A DNA stretch of 9,091 nt from an uncultured Clostridia bacterium (GCA_947627815.1 CANQXN010000065.1:1-9091); one strand, 5' to 3'; positions 1 through 7,164 are shown, counted from the stretch's first letter. The notes: a model not told the origin generated them from the letters alone. Translations and numbers: made by a program.

Positions 1-1
1 C

Positions 2-1021
2 GCTTATCCCTCCGAATTTATTCAGACGGGCATTTCCACCATTGACGGCCTCAACACGCTGGTGCGCGGGCAGAAACTGCCGATTTTCTCGGCGTCCGGC
101 CTGCCGCACGCCAATTTGGCGGCGCAGATCGCCCGTCAGGCCAAGGTGCGGGGCAAGGACGACAAATTCGCCGTGGTCTTTGCCGCCGTGGGCATCACCT
201 TTGAAGAAGCCGATTTCTTCATCAACGATTTCAAAAAGACCGGCGCCATCGACCGCACGGTGCTCTTTATCAATTTAGCTTCCGACTCGGTCATCGAGCG
301 CATTATGACCCCCCGCATGGCTCTGACCGCCGCCGAGCATCTGGCTTTCGATCACGACATGCATGTGCTTGTGATTATCACCGATATCACAAACTATGCC
401 GAGGCGCTGCGCGAAGTTTCCGCCGCCCGCAAGGAAGTGCCGGGCCGCCGTGGCTATCCCGGCTACCTCTATACCGACCTTGCCACCATGTACGAGCGCG
501 CGGGGCGCAAACTCGGCTCGAACGGCTCGATCACCATGATCCCCATTCTCACCATGCCGGAAGACGACAAGACCCATCCCATCCCCGACCTGACCGGCTA
601 TATCACCGAGGGGCAGATCATCCTTTCCCGCGAGCTTTACCGCAAGGGCTGCCTGCCGCCGGTAGATGTGCTGCCCTCCCTGTCCCGTCTGAAGGACAAG
701 GGCATCGGCGCCGGCAAGACGAGAGAAGATCACGCCGGCGTGATGAACCAGCTCTTCTCAAGTTACGCCCGGGGCAAGGAAGCCAAAGAACTGATGGTGG
801 TTTTGGGCGAGGCGGCGCTCTCGCCGATCGACCGCCTCTATGCCAAATTCTGCGATGAGTTTGAAAAGCGCTATGTGAACCAGGGATTCAACGAGAACCG
901 CTCGATTGAAGAGACGCTCGATCTCGGCTGGGAATTGCTCTCCATCCTGCCCAAATCCGAACTCAAGCGCATCAAGCCGCAATTCATCGAAAAATACTAT
1001 CCCGAACACGAGACCAACTGA
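2..1021 (+). CDS. ntpB: V-type ATP synthase subunit B (5' partial)
   Basis: This is the non-catalytic nucleotide-binding B subunit of the peripheral V1/A1 head of a V/A-type ATPase, which alternates with catalytic A subunits and couples ATP to H+ or Na+ movement across the cytoplasmic membrane. The frame is open from base 2, so 339 residues are visible; the family is usually about 460, so roughly the first 120 are outside the window. Visible family signatures are YPSEFIQTGISTIDGLNTLVRGQ, here read near the left edge, then PIFSASGLPHANLAAQIARQA, the DITNYAEALREVSAARKEVPGRRGYPGYLYTDLA block, and PPVDVLPSLSRL followed by GKTREDHAGV. The internal ATG at 62 falls in the middle of the conserved block and is not the true start. 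Subunit D follows after 45 bases, the usual B-D order of bacterial ntp operons. Symbol note: this gene is also called atpB in some annotations. The identification is very secure. Confidence 0.97.
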   Translation, partial: AYPSEFIQTGISTIDGLNTLVRGQKLPIFSASGLPHANLAAQIARQAKVRGKDDKFAVVFAAVGITFEEADFFINDFKKTGAIDRTVLFINLASDSVIERIMTPRMALTAAEHLAFDHDMHVLVIITDITNYAEALREVSAARKEVPGRRGYPGYLYTDLATMYERAGRKLGSNGSITMIPILTMPEDDKTHPIPDLTGYITEGQIILSRELYRKGCLPPVDVLPSLSRLKDKGIGAGKTREDHAGVMNQLFSSYARGKEAKELMVVLGEAALSPIDRLYAKFCDEFEKRYVNQGFNENRSIEETLDLGWELLSILPKSELKRIKPQFIEKYYPEHETN

Positions 1022-1066
1022 CGCCGTCCGCCCTAAAAAAACACGACGGCGGGAAAGGAGACTGCC

Positions 1067-1732
1067 ATGGCAGAAGTCAATGTCAATCCCACCCGCATGG
1101 AGATGAAAAAGCTCCAGAGCAGGCTTGCCACCGCCCGGCGGGGGCATAAGCTCTTGAAAGACAAGCGGGATGAATTGATGAAATCGTTTCTCGAAGTGGT
1201 GCGGGAAAACAAAGCCCTCCGGGAAAAGGTAGAAGCCGGGCTTTCCGATCTTTCCGCCGCCATGACGCTCGCCGCCTCGCAGTCCTCGCGCAAAATGCTC
1301 ACCGAGGCGCTGATGCTCCCGAAAAGGGAAGGCACGCTGACCGTGACCTCGCAAAACCGCATGTCGGTGACGGTGCCGCGCTTTTCCTTCACCCTGCCGC
1401 CGGCTTCGGCCTTGGGCTGTCTCTATGGGTTTGCCTTTACCTCGGGGGAATTGGATGACGCCATCACCTCGCTGACCGATCTTTTGCCCGACCTCATCAA
1501 ATTGGCCGAGACCGAAAAGACCGCTCAGATGTTGGCGGAGGAGATCGAAAAGACAAGGCGCCGCGTCAACGCGCTCGAATACATCATGATCCCGCGTTAC
1601 GAGGCGGGCATCCGTTCCATCAAAATGAAACTCGACGAAAACGAGCGCGGCAATACCGTCCGCCTCATGAAGGTCAAAGATTTAGCGCTGGCAAGAGAAC
1701 GCGCCGCGAAAAAGAAAAGCGAAGAAGAATGA
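1067..1732 (+). CDS. ntpD: V-type ATP synthase subunit D
   Basis: This is the central rotor-shaft subunit of the V/A-type ATPase, which transmits rotation between the A3B3 head and the membrane ring. It has 221 residues, within the family range of about 200-230. The N-terminal block NPTRMEMKKLQSRLATARRG with the following KLLKDKRDELMKSF is characteristic, as is the C-terminal RVNALEYIMIPRYEAGIRSIK helix. Both ends look like long charged coiled coil (about residues 8-65 and 140-215), with a more mixed middle, as expected for an antiparallel shaft. The start is set by the Shine-Dalgarno sequence AAAGGAG at 1054-1060, six bases before the ATG. It lies 45 bases after subunit B and no internal promoter is apparent, so the two are probably one operon. 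The stop codon directly abuts the terminator stem. Confidence 0.96.
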   Translation: MAEVNVNPTRMEMKKLQSRLATARRGHKLLKDKRDELMKSFLEVVRENKALREKVEAGLSDLSAAMTLAASQSSRKMLTEALMLPKREGTLTVTSQNRMSVTVPRFSFTLPPASALGCLYGFAFTSGELDDAITSLTDLLPDLIKLAETEKTAQMLAEEIEKTRRRVNALEYIMIPRYEAGIRSIKMKLDENERGNTVRLMKVKDLALARERAAKKKSEEE

Positions 1733-1767
1733 AAAACCGGCGGGGTCGTACAGACCCCGCCGGTTTT
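1733..1767. terminator. Bidirectional intrinsic terminator
   Basis: A perfect 15-bp inverted repeat (1733-1747 pairing with 1753-1767) has a 5-base loop and a GC core flanked by A4 and T4. On the plus strand it begins at the first base after the ntpD stop and ends in TTTT. On the minus strand it lies 14 bases past the stop of the converging regulator gene and ends in TTTTT. It therefore probably ends both the ATPase operon and the tex operon. Confidence 0.93.
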
Positions 1768-1781
1768 CATAAGGATAGTTT

Positions 1782-2471
1782 TTACTTCTTGAATTTGTGC
1801 CGGATGACAAGAGCGAAAACGCCGGCACAGAGGGGCAGGGCGGCAAAGAAGGGCAGCAGGGTGCGCCATTTGCCGTCGTTTTTGTCTACATAGACATAGG
1901 CCATTTCGTTGGGGTCGACATCCGCCACCGTGCGAAAAGGCGGCGCGGAAGGACGGCTCTTTTTGGCTTTCTTTTTCGTCGTCGGCGCTTTTTTGGGCGT
2001 GGGTTTGGGGGTATTGTCCCCACTTTGCGCTTTTTGGGGCGCAGGCTTGGGGTCATTGTCCCCGCTTTGCGCTTTTTGGGGCGCGGGCTTGGGATTGCCG
2101 TCCCCACCTTGCGCTTCTTCGGGTGCGGGGTTGCTGTCTTCCGCCGGCGCTTCCCCCGATGCTTCCTCCGGCGCGGGCGCCGGCACTTCTTCGGGTGCTT
2201 CTTCGGGCGCGGGCGCGGATTCGTCCGCAGGCGCGGGGGTGTCCGCCGGCGCGGCCTCCTCTTCTGCCGGCGGTTCGCCGCGCAGGTGTTCGGGCGTGAC
2301 GCCATAAAGCGAGGCCAAAGCGGCAAAAAGTTCTTCCGACGGGGCGGTGTCCCCCCGTTCCCATTTGCTCACCGACTGCCGGCTGATATTCAGCGCGGCG
2401 GCGACATCGGTTTGCGAAAGTCCCACGGCCTTGCGGCAGGCGGCAAGGCGTTCGGCAAGTTCAGATGCCAT
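1782..2471 (-). CDS. Xre-family HTH protein with low-complexity linker and C-terminal membrane anchor
   Basis: This is a 229-residue protein of unknown role. Residues 5-60 form a Cro/C1-type helix-turn-helix, with recognition region around TDVAAALNISRQSVSKWERG. Residues 66-124 are a Pro/Ala/Glu linker with repeated PAPEEA-like units. Residues 125-172 switch to a basic Lys/Pro-rich linker carrying near-identical copies of PKPAPQKAQSGDN. After a short conserved-looking stretch (TVADVDPNEMAYVYVDKNDGKW, read in two parts around residues 181-202), residues 204-224 are a single hydrophobic helix, followed by RHKFKK. Known biology of Xre domains would make the N-terminus cytoplasmic and DNA-binding; tethering to the membrane is my inference. 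The architecture recalls RodZ (HTH-linker-TM), but there is no large outer domain. The start has a strong Shine-Dalgarno sequence on the minus strand (bases 2481-2490). The gene lies 64 bases downstream of tex with no clear terminator between, so co-transcription is likely. Confidence 0.85.
   Translation of the reverse strand: MASELAERLAACRKAVGLSQTDVAAALNISRQSVSKWERGDTAPSEELFAALASLYGVTPEHLRGEPPAEEEAAPADTPAPADESAPAPEEAPEEVPAPAPEEASGEAPAEDSNPAPEEAQGGDGNPKPAPQKAQSGDNDPKPAPQKAQSGDNTPKPTPKKAPTTKKKAKKSRPSAPPFRTVADVDPNEMAYVYVDKNDGKWRTLLPFFAALPLCAGVFALVIRHKFKK
2013..2138. repeat. 42-bp tandem repeat inside the HTH gene linker
   Basis: Two nearly identical 42-bp units (2013-2054 and 2055-2096) are followed by a more diverged third (2097-2138), with a decayed partial copy before them (about 1986-2012). 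The period is 14 codons, so the reading frame is kept. Each unit encodes a PKPAPQKAQSGDN-type peptide. In-frame repeats of this kind change copy number easily, so linker length may differ between strains. Confidence 0.85.
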
Positions 2472-2535
2472 AACTGTCGTCCTTTCTCCTTTGTCTTTGC
2501 AAAAATCAAGGTTGCCGCTTGGGCGAAGGGGTTTT

Positions 2536-4692
2536 TTACCCTTTTTTCGGCGCTTTCATGGTGAGAGAAATGCGCTTGCGCTTGACATCTACATCGAGTA
2601 CCCAAACCTTGACGATATCGCCCACCTTGACGGCTTCGCTGGGGTGTTTGATAAAGCGGTTGGATATCTGGGAGATGTGAACAAGGCCGTCCTCGTGAAC
2701 GCCGATGTCCACAAACGCGCCGAAATCGATCACATTGCGCACGGTGCCGGTCAGTTCCATGCCGGGTTTCAAGTCCTCCAAAGAGAGAATATCGGTGCGC
2801 AGCATGGGGGCGGGCAGCTCGTCGCGCGGGTCGCGGCCGGGGCGCCCCAATTCGGTGATAATGTCTTTTAAAGTGGGCAGACCGATGCCGAGTTTTTCGG
2901 CCAAGGCCGCTTCTCCGATGGCCGCCGCCCGGGCGGCGATATCGGGCAGGCCGGCGGGGCCGAGATCGGCGTGCGTGTAGCCGGTTTCGGCGAGCAGCGC
3001 GTCGGCGGCTTTATAGCTTTCGGGGTGAACCGAGGTGGCGTCAAGGGGATTTTTTCCTTCGGGAATGCGCAAAAAGCCGGCGCACTGTTCATAGGCCTTG
3101 GGGCCGAGCTTCGGCACCTTCAAGAGCTGACTGCGCCCGGTGAAGGCGCCGTTTTCCTGCCGGTACGCCACAATGTTTTTGGCGATGGCGGCGTTGATGC
3201 CCGACACGCGGGAGAGCAGCGGCACCGAGGCGGTATTCAGATCGACGCCGACGGTGTTGACGCAGTCCTCCACCACGCCGTCGAGCGCCTCGGAAAGCTG
3301 ATTTTGCGGCATGTCGTGCTGATACTGCCCCACGCCGATGGCCTTGGGGTCGATCTTGACAAGCTCCGCCAAAGGATCCTGCAGGCGGCGGGCGATCGAG
3401 ACCGCCGAACGCAGGGAGACATCGTATTCGGGAAATTCTTCCGCGCCGAGCTTGGAGGCGGAATAGACCGAGGCGCCCGCCTCGCTCACCACCATGTAGG
3501 CGACCTTGCGGTCGATTTCTTTGATCACCTGGGCGGCGAAACATTCGGTCTCATGGGAGGCGGTGCCGTTGCCGATGGCAATGACCTCCACCCCGTGCTT
3601 TTCGATGAGATTTTTCACAATGACTTTGGCCTGCGCCACTTTGCCGAACTGCTCCACCGGGAAAATAACGCCGGTGTCAAGCACTTTGCCGGTGGCGTCT
3701 ACCACGGCGACTTTACAGCCGGTGCGGTAGCCGGGGTCAAGTCCCAGCGTCACCTTGCCCTTGACCGGCGGCTGCATCAAGAGATGGCGCAGATTCATCG
3801 AAAAGACCTTCATCGCGCTTTCGCAGGCGGCGTCTGTGAGCGTGGCGCGGATGTCGCGCTCGATGGCGGGAAAGATCAGGCGGTCATAGGCGTCGTCGGC
3901 GGCGGCGATCACGGCGTCGGTGCAGGGGGAACCCGCCTTGACATGGCAGGAATAGACGATGGCCATGGCTTTGGCGCGGTCAAACGCCACCGCGACTTTG
4001 AGAAAGCCTTCCCGCTCGCCTCGGTTGACGGCCAACACCCGGTGACCGGCGATTTTGTCGGTGCGTTCGCTGAAATCGGCGTAATTCTGATAAACCCCGA
4101 CATCTTCGGCGGCCGCCTTGGCGGTGAGCTGGCCGTTCATCAAGCAGACATAGCGCAGCCTCTTGCGCAGTTCGGCGTCGTCGGAGATCATCTCGGCGAT
4201 GATGTCCGAGGCGCCTTGCAGGGCTTCCTCGACCGTGGCGACCCCTTTTTCCTCATCCACATAGGAAACGGCGAGTTCCTGCGGCGCGGGGGAGTCGGCT
4301 TCTTGGGCGTAGATCGCGAGCGCCAGCCCTTCCAGCCCCTTGGCCTTGGCCACCGAGGCGCGGGTCTTGCGTTTGGGGCGATAAGGACGGTAAATATCTT
4401 CAATTTCGGTGAGGGTGGCGGCTTCTGCTAAGGCGGCGGTGATCTCTTCGGTCAGCTTGCCCTGTTCTTCGATGGCGGCGCGCACTTTTTCGCGCTCCTC
4501 CTCGAGTTTTCGCAGATAGGCGAGGCGTTCCGAGAGCGCCCGCAGTACCTGGTCATCCAATGTGCCGTGCGCTTCCTTGCGGTAACGGGCGATAAAGGGA
4601 ATGGTGTTGCCTTCGTCGAGCAATTTGACGGCGGCCTCCGCCTGCCATTCCTGAATCCCCAATTCTTCGGCGAGTTTCTGTATGATGTTCAT
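2536..4692 (-). CDS. tex: Tex family RNA-binding transcription accessory protein
   Basis: Tex is a widespread cytoplasmic nucleic-acid-binding protein, related to eukaryotic Spt6, that associates with transcription. This copy has 718 residues, matching Gram-positive family members. Domains in order are a helical N-terminal region (about 1-200, with NTIPFIARYRKEAHGTLDD near residue 29), a YqgF/RNase H-like domain (about 312-440, with LGLDPGYRTGCKVAVVD and AIGNGTASHETE), a helix-hairpin-helix region (about 480-545, with LNTASVPLLSRVSGI and LLKVPKLGPKAYEQCAGFLR) and a C-terminal S1 RNA-binding domain (about 643-714, GTVRNVIDFGAFVDIGVHEDGLVHISQIS). The chosen ATG matches the usual MNIIQKLAEELGI-type N-terminus and has an AGGA ribosome site six bases upstream. 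A strong promoter lies about 40 bases upstream. It is the first gene of a unit whose second gene is the membrane-anchored HTH protein. Confidence 0.97.
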   Translation of the reverse strand: MNIIQKLAEELGIQEWQAEAAVKLLDEGNTIPFIARYRKEAHGTLDDQVLRALSERLAYLRKLEEEREKVRAAIEEQGKLTEEITAALAEAATLTEIEDIYRPYRPKRKTRASVAKAKGLEGLALAIYAQEADSPAPQELAVSYVDEEKGVATVEEALQGASDIIAEMISDDAELRKRLRYVCLMNGQLTAKAAAEDVGVYQNYADFSERTDKIAGHRVLAVNRGEREGFLKVAVAFDRAKAMAIVYSCHVKAGSPCTDAVIAAADDAYDRLIFPAIERDIRATLTDAACESAMKVFSMNLRHLLMQPPVKGKVTLGLDPGYRTGCKVAVVDATGKVLDTGVIFPVEQFGKVAQAKVIVKNLIEKHGVEVIAIGNGTASHETECFAAQVIKEIDRKVAYMVVSEAGASVYSASKLGAEEFPEYDVSLRSAVSIARRLQDPLAELVKIDPKAIGVGQYQHDMPQNQLSEALDGVVEDCVNTVGVDLNTASVPLLSRVSGINAAIAKNIVAYRQENGAFTGRSQLLKVPKLGPKAYEQCAGFLRIPEGKNPLDATSVHPESYKAADALLAETGYTHADLGPAGLPDIAARAAAIGEAALAEKLGIGLPTLKDIITELGRPGRDPRDELPAPMLRTDILSLEDLKPGMELTGTVRNVIDFGAFVDIGVHEDGLVHISQISNRFIKHPSEAVKVGDIVKVWVLDVDVKRKRISLTMKAPKKG

Positions 4693-4733
4693 GCGTTTTC
4701 CTGCTCTTTCTGTCGGGCGATTTTATTGTAACC

Positions 4734-4762
4734 AGTATACCACAATTTTCTGATTTTGTCAA
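4734..4762 (-). promoter_or_regulatory. Strong sigma-A-type promoter of tex
   Basis: On the minus strand, TTGACA (4757-4762) is followed by a 17-base spacer and TATACT (4734-4739), with TGTGG directly before the -10 forming an extended -10 element. The expected transcript start is near 4727, giving a leader of about 35 bases before the tex ATG. This is read directly from sequence; activity is inferred. Confidence 0.9.
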
Positions 4763-4847
4763 TTTTTCAAGGCCGCTTTCTTTTCCTTTTCCCAGAATCG
4801 AAAAGAAAAAAGAAACGATTTTTTGCCCGCTTTGCGTTTTTCTTCTC

Positions 4848-4876
4848 TTGACGGATGGCCGAAAGCATGGTAAAAT
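4848..4876 (+). promoter_or_regulatory. Sigma-A-type promoter of the zinc ribbon/DUF4234 gene
   Basis: TTGACG (4848-4853), a 17-base spacer and TAAAAT (4871-4876) are preceded by TGG, an extended -10. The expected start is near 4883, about 30 bases before the ATG at 4912. It diverges from the tex promoter; the roughly 85 bases between the two -35 elements are rich in A and T homopolymer runs and show no clear operator. Confidence 0.86.
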
Positions 4877-4911
4877 AAAAAACACAAGACTTTGAAAGAA
4901 GGTACATAGCT

Positions 4912-5514
4912 ATGAAATGTCCGAAATGCGGCGCTGACTGTGCGGATGACGCCAGATTCTGTCTCGTCTGCGGCGAGATGCTGAACCAGAATCAGCAAAC
5001 TTCCGATCAAAACGGTCAAAATGTCAAATACTGCCCGAAGTGCGGGAACCCCTACGGGGGCAATCCGGCTTTCTGCCCGAGCTGCGGCACACCGCTCCAG
5101 GAACCGAATGTCGCCGGCGCCTATGGGTCGAACGGCGCTACCCCGCCGCCCCGTCCCGGCCGCGTTTCGCCGAGAAGCATTCCGCTTTATATCATTCTTT
5201 CGATTGTAACCTGCGGTATTTTTGCCATCTATTGGCTGGTATGCCTTGTCAACGATCTCAACACCACGGCCGGCACCTTCAACGATACCACGGGCGGCGT
5301 CGTTCTGGTTCTCACCATTGTGACCTGCGGCATCTACAGCATTTACTGGATGTATAAGGCGGGGGAAAAGGTGTCTTTGATCAAGGCGCGCCGCGGTCAG
5401 CCCACGGGCAACGACGCGATCCTCTATCTCATCCTTCAGCTTCTTGGCTTCGGCATTATCAACTACTGCCTGATTCAGAATGAAATCAATCAGACCGTGA
5501 CCGCCCAAAGATGA
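4912..5514 (+). CDS. Double zinc-ribbon DUF4234 membrane protein
   Basis: This is a 200-residue protein of unknown function. Two zinc ribbons lie at the N-terminus: Cys3, Cys6, Cys17, Cys20 and then Cys41, Cys44, Cys55, Cys58, each pair in a CxxC arrangement (CPKCG, CLVCG, CPKCG, CPSCG). A Pro/Gly-rich linker (about 63-87) leads to a DUF4234 membrane domain (about 88-195) with hydrophobic helices near 90-112, 128-147 and 169-187. The domain holds an internal repeat, IVTCGIFAIYWL (98-109) against IVTCGIYSIYWM (136-147), which suggests an ancient duplicated helix hairpin. The ribosome site AGAAGG (4897-4902) supports the start. Its stop overlaps the next start by four bases, so the two are probably translationally coupled. 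The zinc ribbons presumably face the cytoplasm; that placement is inference. Confidence 0.92.
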   Translation: MKCPKCGADCADDARFCLVCGEMLNQNQQTSDQNGQNVKYCPKCGNPYGGNPAFCPSCGTPLQEPNVAGAYGSNGATPPPRPGRVSPRSIPLYIILSIVTCGIFAIYWLVCLVNDLNTTAGTFNDTTGGVVLVLTIVTCGIYSIYWMYKAGEKVSLIKARRGQPTGNDAILYLILQLLGFGIINYCLIQNEINQTVTAQR

Positions 5515-5894
5515 AAAGCGCGATCCGCTCGCGGCTGACGCGGATGCTTCTGACCCTGTCAGCGCTCTTTGGCGCGGGACTTCTGTATGCCTGCTTTGTC
5601 TTACTGACCGGGTGGGGCATCCCCTGTGTTTTCCATCTGGTCACAGGGCTGTCCTGCCCCGGCTGCGGGGTTTCGCGGATGTTTCTGGCGCTTTTGCGCC
5701 TCGATTTTGCGGCGGCCTGGCAGGCCAATCCCGCGATTTTGGCGCTTTTGCCGCTCGGTCTGGCGGTTTTTGCCGACATTTCGGTGCGCTATGTCAGAAC
5801 CGGTCGCCGCGCCCCGGGAAAGCTCTCGAATGCCGCGATTGTCTTTATGATCGCCGTCCTGCTTGTGTTCGGCGTGGCGCGCAATCTTTTCTGA
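5511..5894 (+). CDS. DUF2752 family small membrane protein
   Basis: This 127-residue membrane protein has the DUF2752 signature GIPCVFHLVTGLSCPGCGVSR at about residues 36-56, with Cys39, Cys49 and Cys52. Three hydrophobic segments are visible, near 12-34, 72-92 and 106-124. DUF2752 proteins have no established function; the conserved CPGCG motif could bind metal, which is inference. The start overlaps the DUF4234 stop as ATGA, pointing to coupled translation and a shared membrane role. No convincing terminator follows; the 46 bases after the stop lead directly into the promoter of the next gene, so some read-through into the HTH-nrdG unit is possible. Confidence 0.88.
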   Translation: MKSAIRSRLTRMLLTLSALFGAGLLYACFVLLTGWGIPCVFHLVTGLSCPGCGVSRMFLALLRLDFAAAWQANPAILALLPLGLAVFADISVRYVRTGRRAPGKLSNAAIVFMIAVLLVFGVARNLF

Positions 5895-5940
5895 AAGAGA
5901 CGCTATTGTCATTCGGGCAGGGAAGAAAACCGCGAAAAGG

Positions 5941-5969
5941 TTGCATTTGCTTTTTTTCTGTGCTATAAT
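5941..5969 (+). promoter_or_regulatory. Extended -10 promoter of the HTH-nrdG unit
   Basis: TATAAT (5964-5969) is a perfect -10 hexamer preceded by TGTGC, which supplies the extended -10. The -35 at 5941-5946 (TTGCAT) is weak but sits at a 17-base spacing. The expected start is near 5976, about 35 bases before the ATG at 6011. The short leader carries no clear palindrome that I could propose as an operator. Confidence 0.85.
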
Positions 5970-6010
5970 CAGAAAAAAGTTGACTGTTGTAGAAAACGGA
6001 GGAAATCGTC

Positions 6011-6400
6011 ATGGTCGTTTTGACGGAAGAAGAGAAAAAAGAAATGAGCGCTGTCATCGCCAAAGAATTGCCCAAACTGCGCCAGCTTTTGAATGTGACC
6101 CAGGCGGAGCTTGGCTATCTCTGCGGCTTTTCCCGCATCCGCGTCTCCCAGATCGAGACAGGAAAAGCGGAAATGTCCTGGTCACAGCTCACTTCCGTGA
6201 TGTTTGTGGTGATGGCCAATCAGCGCGCCAAAGAGTATTTTTGCGCCAACAATCTGTTGGGCGCCCGGTTTTTGCAGTTCATTCAGCGCAAAGATGAGAA
6301 CATTCCGCCCGATGTGAATGTCACCGTTCGTCCCGATTTTATCACCATGTATCAGGAAATCGCAAAAAAGGTAACGCCCACCGCCGGCTTTTCTTTCTGA
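6011..6400 (+). CDS. Small Xre-family HTH transcriptional regulator
   Basis: This 129-residue protein has a Cro/C1-type helix-turn-helix at about residues 20-66. The key stretch is VTQAELGYLCGFSRIRVSQIETGKAEMSW. The remaining 60 residues have no recognised ligand domain, are mildly hydrophobic around SVMFVVMANQRAKEYF (62-77), and could form a dimerisation helix. The ATG is set by a strong GGAGGA site (5998-6003). The nrdG gene starts 35 bases after its stop with its own ribosome site, so the two probably share the promoter at 5941-5969. A regulator placed directly before the activase gene may control that unit, including itself, but no target is shown by the sequence. Confidence 0.88.
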   Translation: MVVLTEEEKKEMSAVIAKELPKLRQLLNVTQAELGYLCGFSRIRVSQIETGKAEMSWSQLTSVMFVVMANQRAKEYFCANNLLGARFLQFIQRKDENIPPDVNVTVRPDFITMYQEIAKKVTPTAGFSF

Positions 6401-6435
6401 CGCCCGCCCGCTTTTTGATTTTTTGAGGTATTGTT

Positions 6436-7131
6436 ATGCGCATTGCCGGCTTTCAGAAGCTGACGCTTCTTGACTATCCCGGAAAAACTGCCTGCACACT
6501 TTTTACAAGGGGCTGCAATTTTTGCTGTCCCTTTTGTCATAACGCGCCTTTGGTGACAGAAGCGCCCGGCGAGGCATTCTTTTCCGAAGAAGAAATTTTT
6601 GCCTATTTAAAAAAGCGCGGCTCCCTGCTCGACGGTCTTGTCATCAGCGGCGGCGAACCCTGCCTCGATCCTGACCTGATCGCGTTTCTTGAAAGGGTCA
6701 GGGCGGCCTTTCCTCTGCTTATCAAAATGGATACCAACGGGTCGCTGCCGGCGGTGCTTAAAAAAATCCTCGATGCCGGTCTTGTCGATTATGTGGCCAT
6801 GGACATCAAAAACAGTCTTGAAGGGTACGACGACGCCGTCGGCTGCCACGCCGATCCCGACGCCATTTGCCAAAGCATCGCGCTTTTGTCGGAAAGCGGG
6901 GTTTCGCACGAGTTTCGCACCACGGTCGTCAAAGGCATTCACACCAAAGAAAGCCTTTTGGCCGCCGCCCGCCTCTTGCCCCACGATGCCCGCTATTTTC
7001 TCCAGGGTTTTGTGGACTCCGGCCGCTTGATCAGGCCAGAAGGGCTGTCCGCCTTTTCCGCCGAGGAAATGGCGGCCTTTTGCGACGCCGTCCGCCCCTT
7101 GGTGCCGTCTGTCTCTCTGCGCGGCATATAA
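6436..7131 (+). CDS. nrdG: Anaerobic ribonucleotide reductase activating protein, NrdG2-type radical SAM enzyme
   Basis: This is a cytoplasmic radical SAM enzyme of 231 residues expected to install the glycyl radical on class III ribonucleotide reductase. The CX3CX2C cluster motif is Cys27, Cys31, Cys34 (GCNFCCPFCHN; Cys30 is an extra cysteine). The SAM-binding GGE motif is at 72-74 (VISGGEP), followed by KMDTNGS (97-103) and VDYVAMDIKN (about 117-126). The N-terminus IAGFQKLTLLDYPGKTACTLFTRGCNF and the length fit the longer NrdG2 subfamily better than classical NrdG of about 155 residues. The ribosome site GAGGT (6425-6429) lies six bases before the ATG. NrdD, its likely substrate, begins 535 bases downstream but has its own promoter. 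A related glycyl-radical activase of another specificity is possible, though the neighbouring nrdD argues for this assignment. Confidence 0.93.
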   Translation: MRIAGFQKLTLLDYPGKTACTLFTRGCNFCCPFCHNAPLVTEAPGEAFFSEEEIFAYLKKRGSLLDGLVISGGEPCLDPDLIAFLERVRAAFPLLIKMDTNGSLPAVLKKILDAGLVDYVAMDIKNSLEGYDDAVGCHADPDAICQSIALLSESGVSHEFRTTVVKGIHTKESLLAAARLLPHDARYFLQGFVDSGRLIRPEGLSAFSAEEMAAFCDAVRPLVPSVSLRGI

Positions 7132-7143
7132 GGCGCGGCATAT
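7119..7143. repeat. Short tandem duplication across the nrdG stop codon
   Basis: The 11-base string GCGCGGCATAT occurs at 7119-7129 and again at 7133-7143, a 14-base period. The first copy encodes the last residues of NrdG2 and runs into the TAA stop (7129-7131); the second lies just downstream. It looks like a small slippage duplication. Confidence 0.7.
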
Positions 7144-7164
7144 CATGCTATACAAAGTCTCTCG

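Noticed and set aside
1797..2564. Plus-strand frames of 255 and 132 codons opposite the HTH gene
   Set aside because: Their low-complexity Arg/Gly/Phe or Ser/Gly/Ala content is the complement of the Pro/Ala/Glu/Lys linker repeats, and the minus-strand HTH domain and ribosome site are convincing.
2971..4431. A 486-codon open frame on the plus strand, antisense to tex
   Set aside because: The opposite strand encodes full-length Tex with all domains. The antisense product has repetitive Gly/His/Asp composition and no recognisable motif.
4759..5508. A 249-codon minus-strand frame opposite the DUF4234 gene
   Set aside because: It runs across the divergent promoter region and opposes a gene with clear zinc ribbons, ribosome site and promoter.
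5970..6010. Operator for the small Xre regulator in its own leader
   Set aside because: No palindrome longer than a few bases could be found between the -10 and the start codon.
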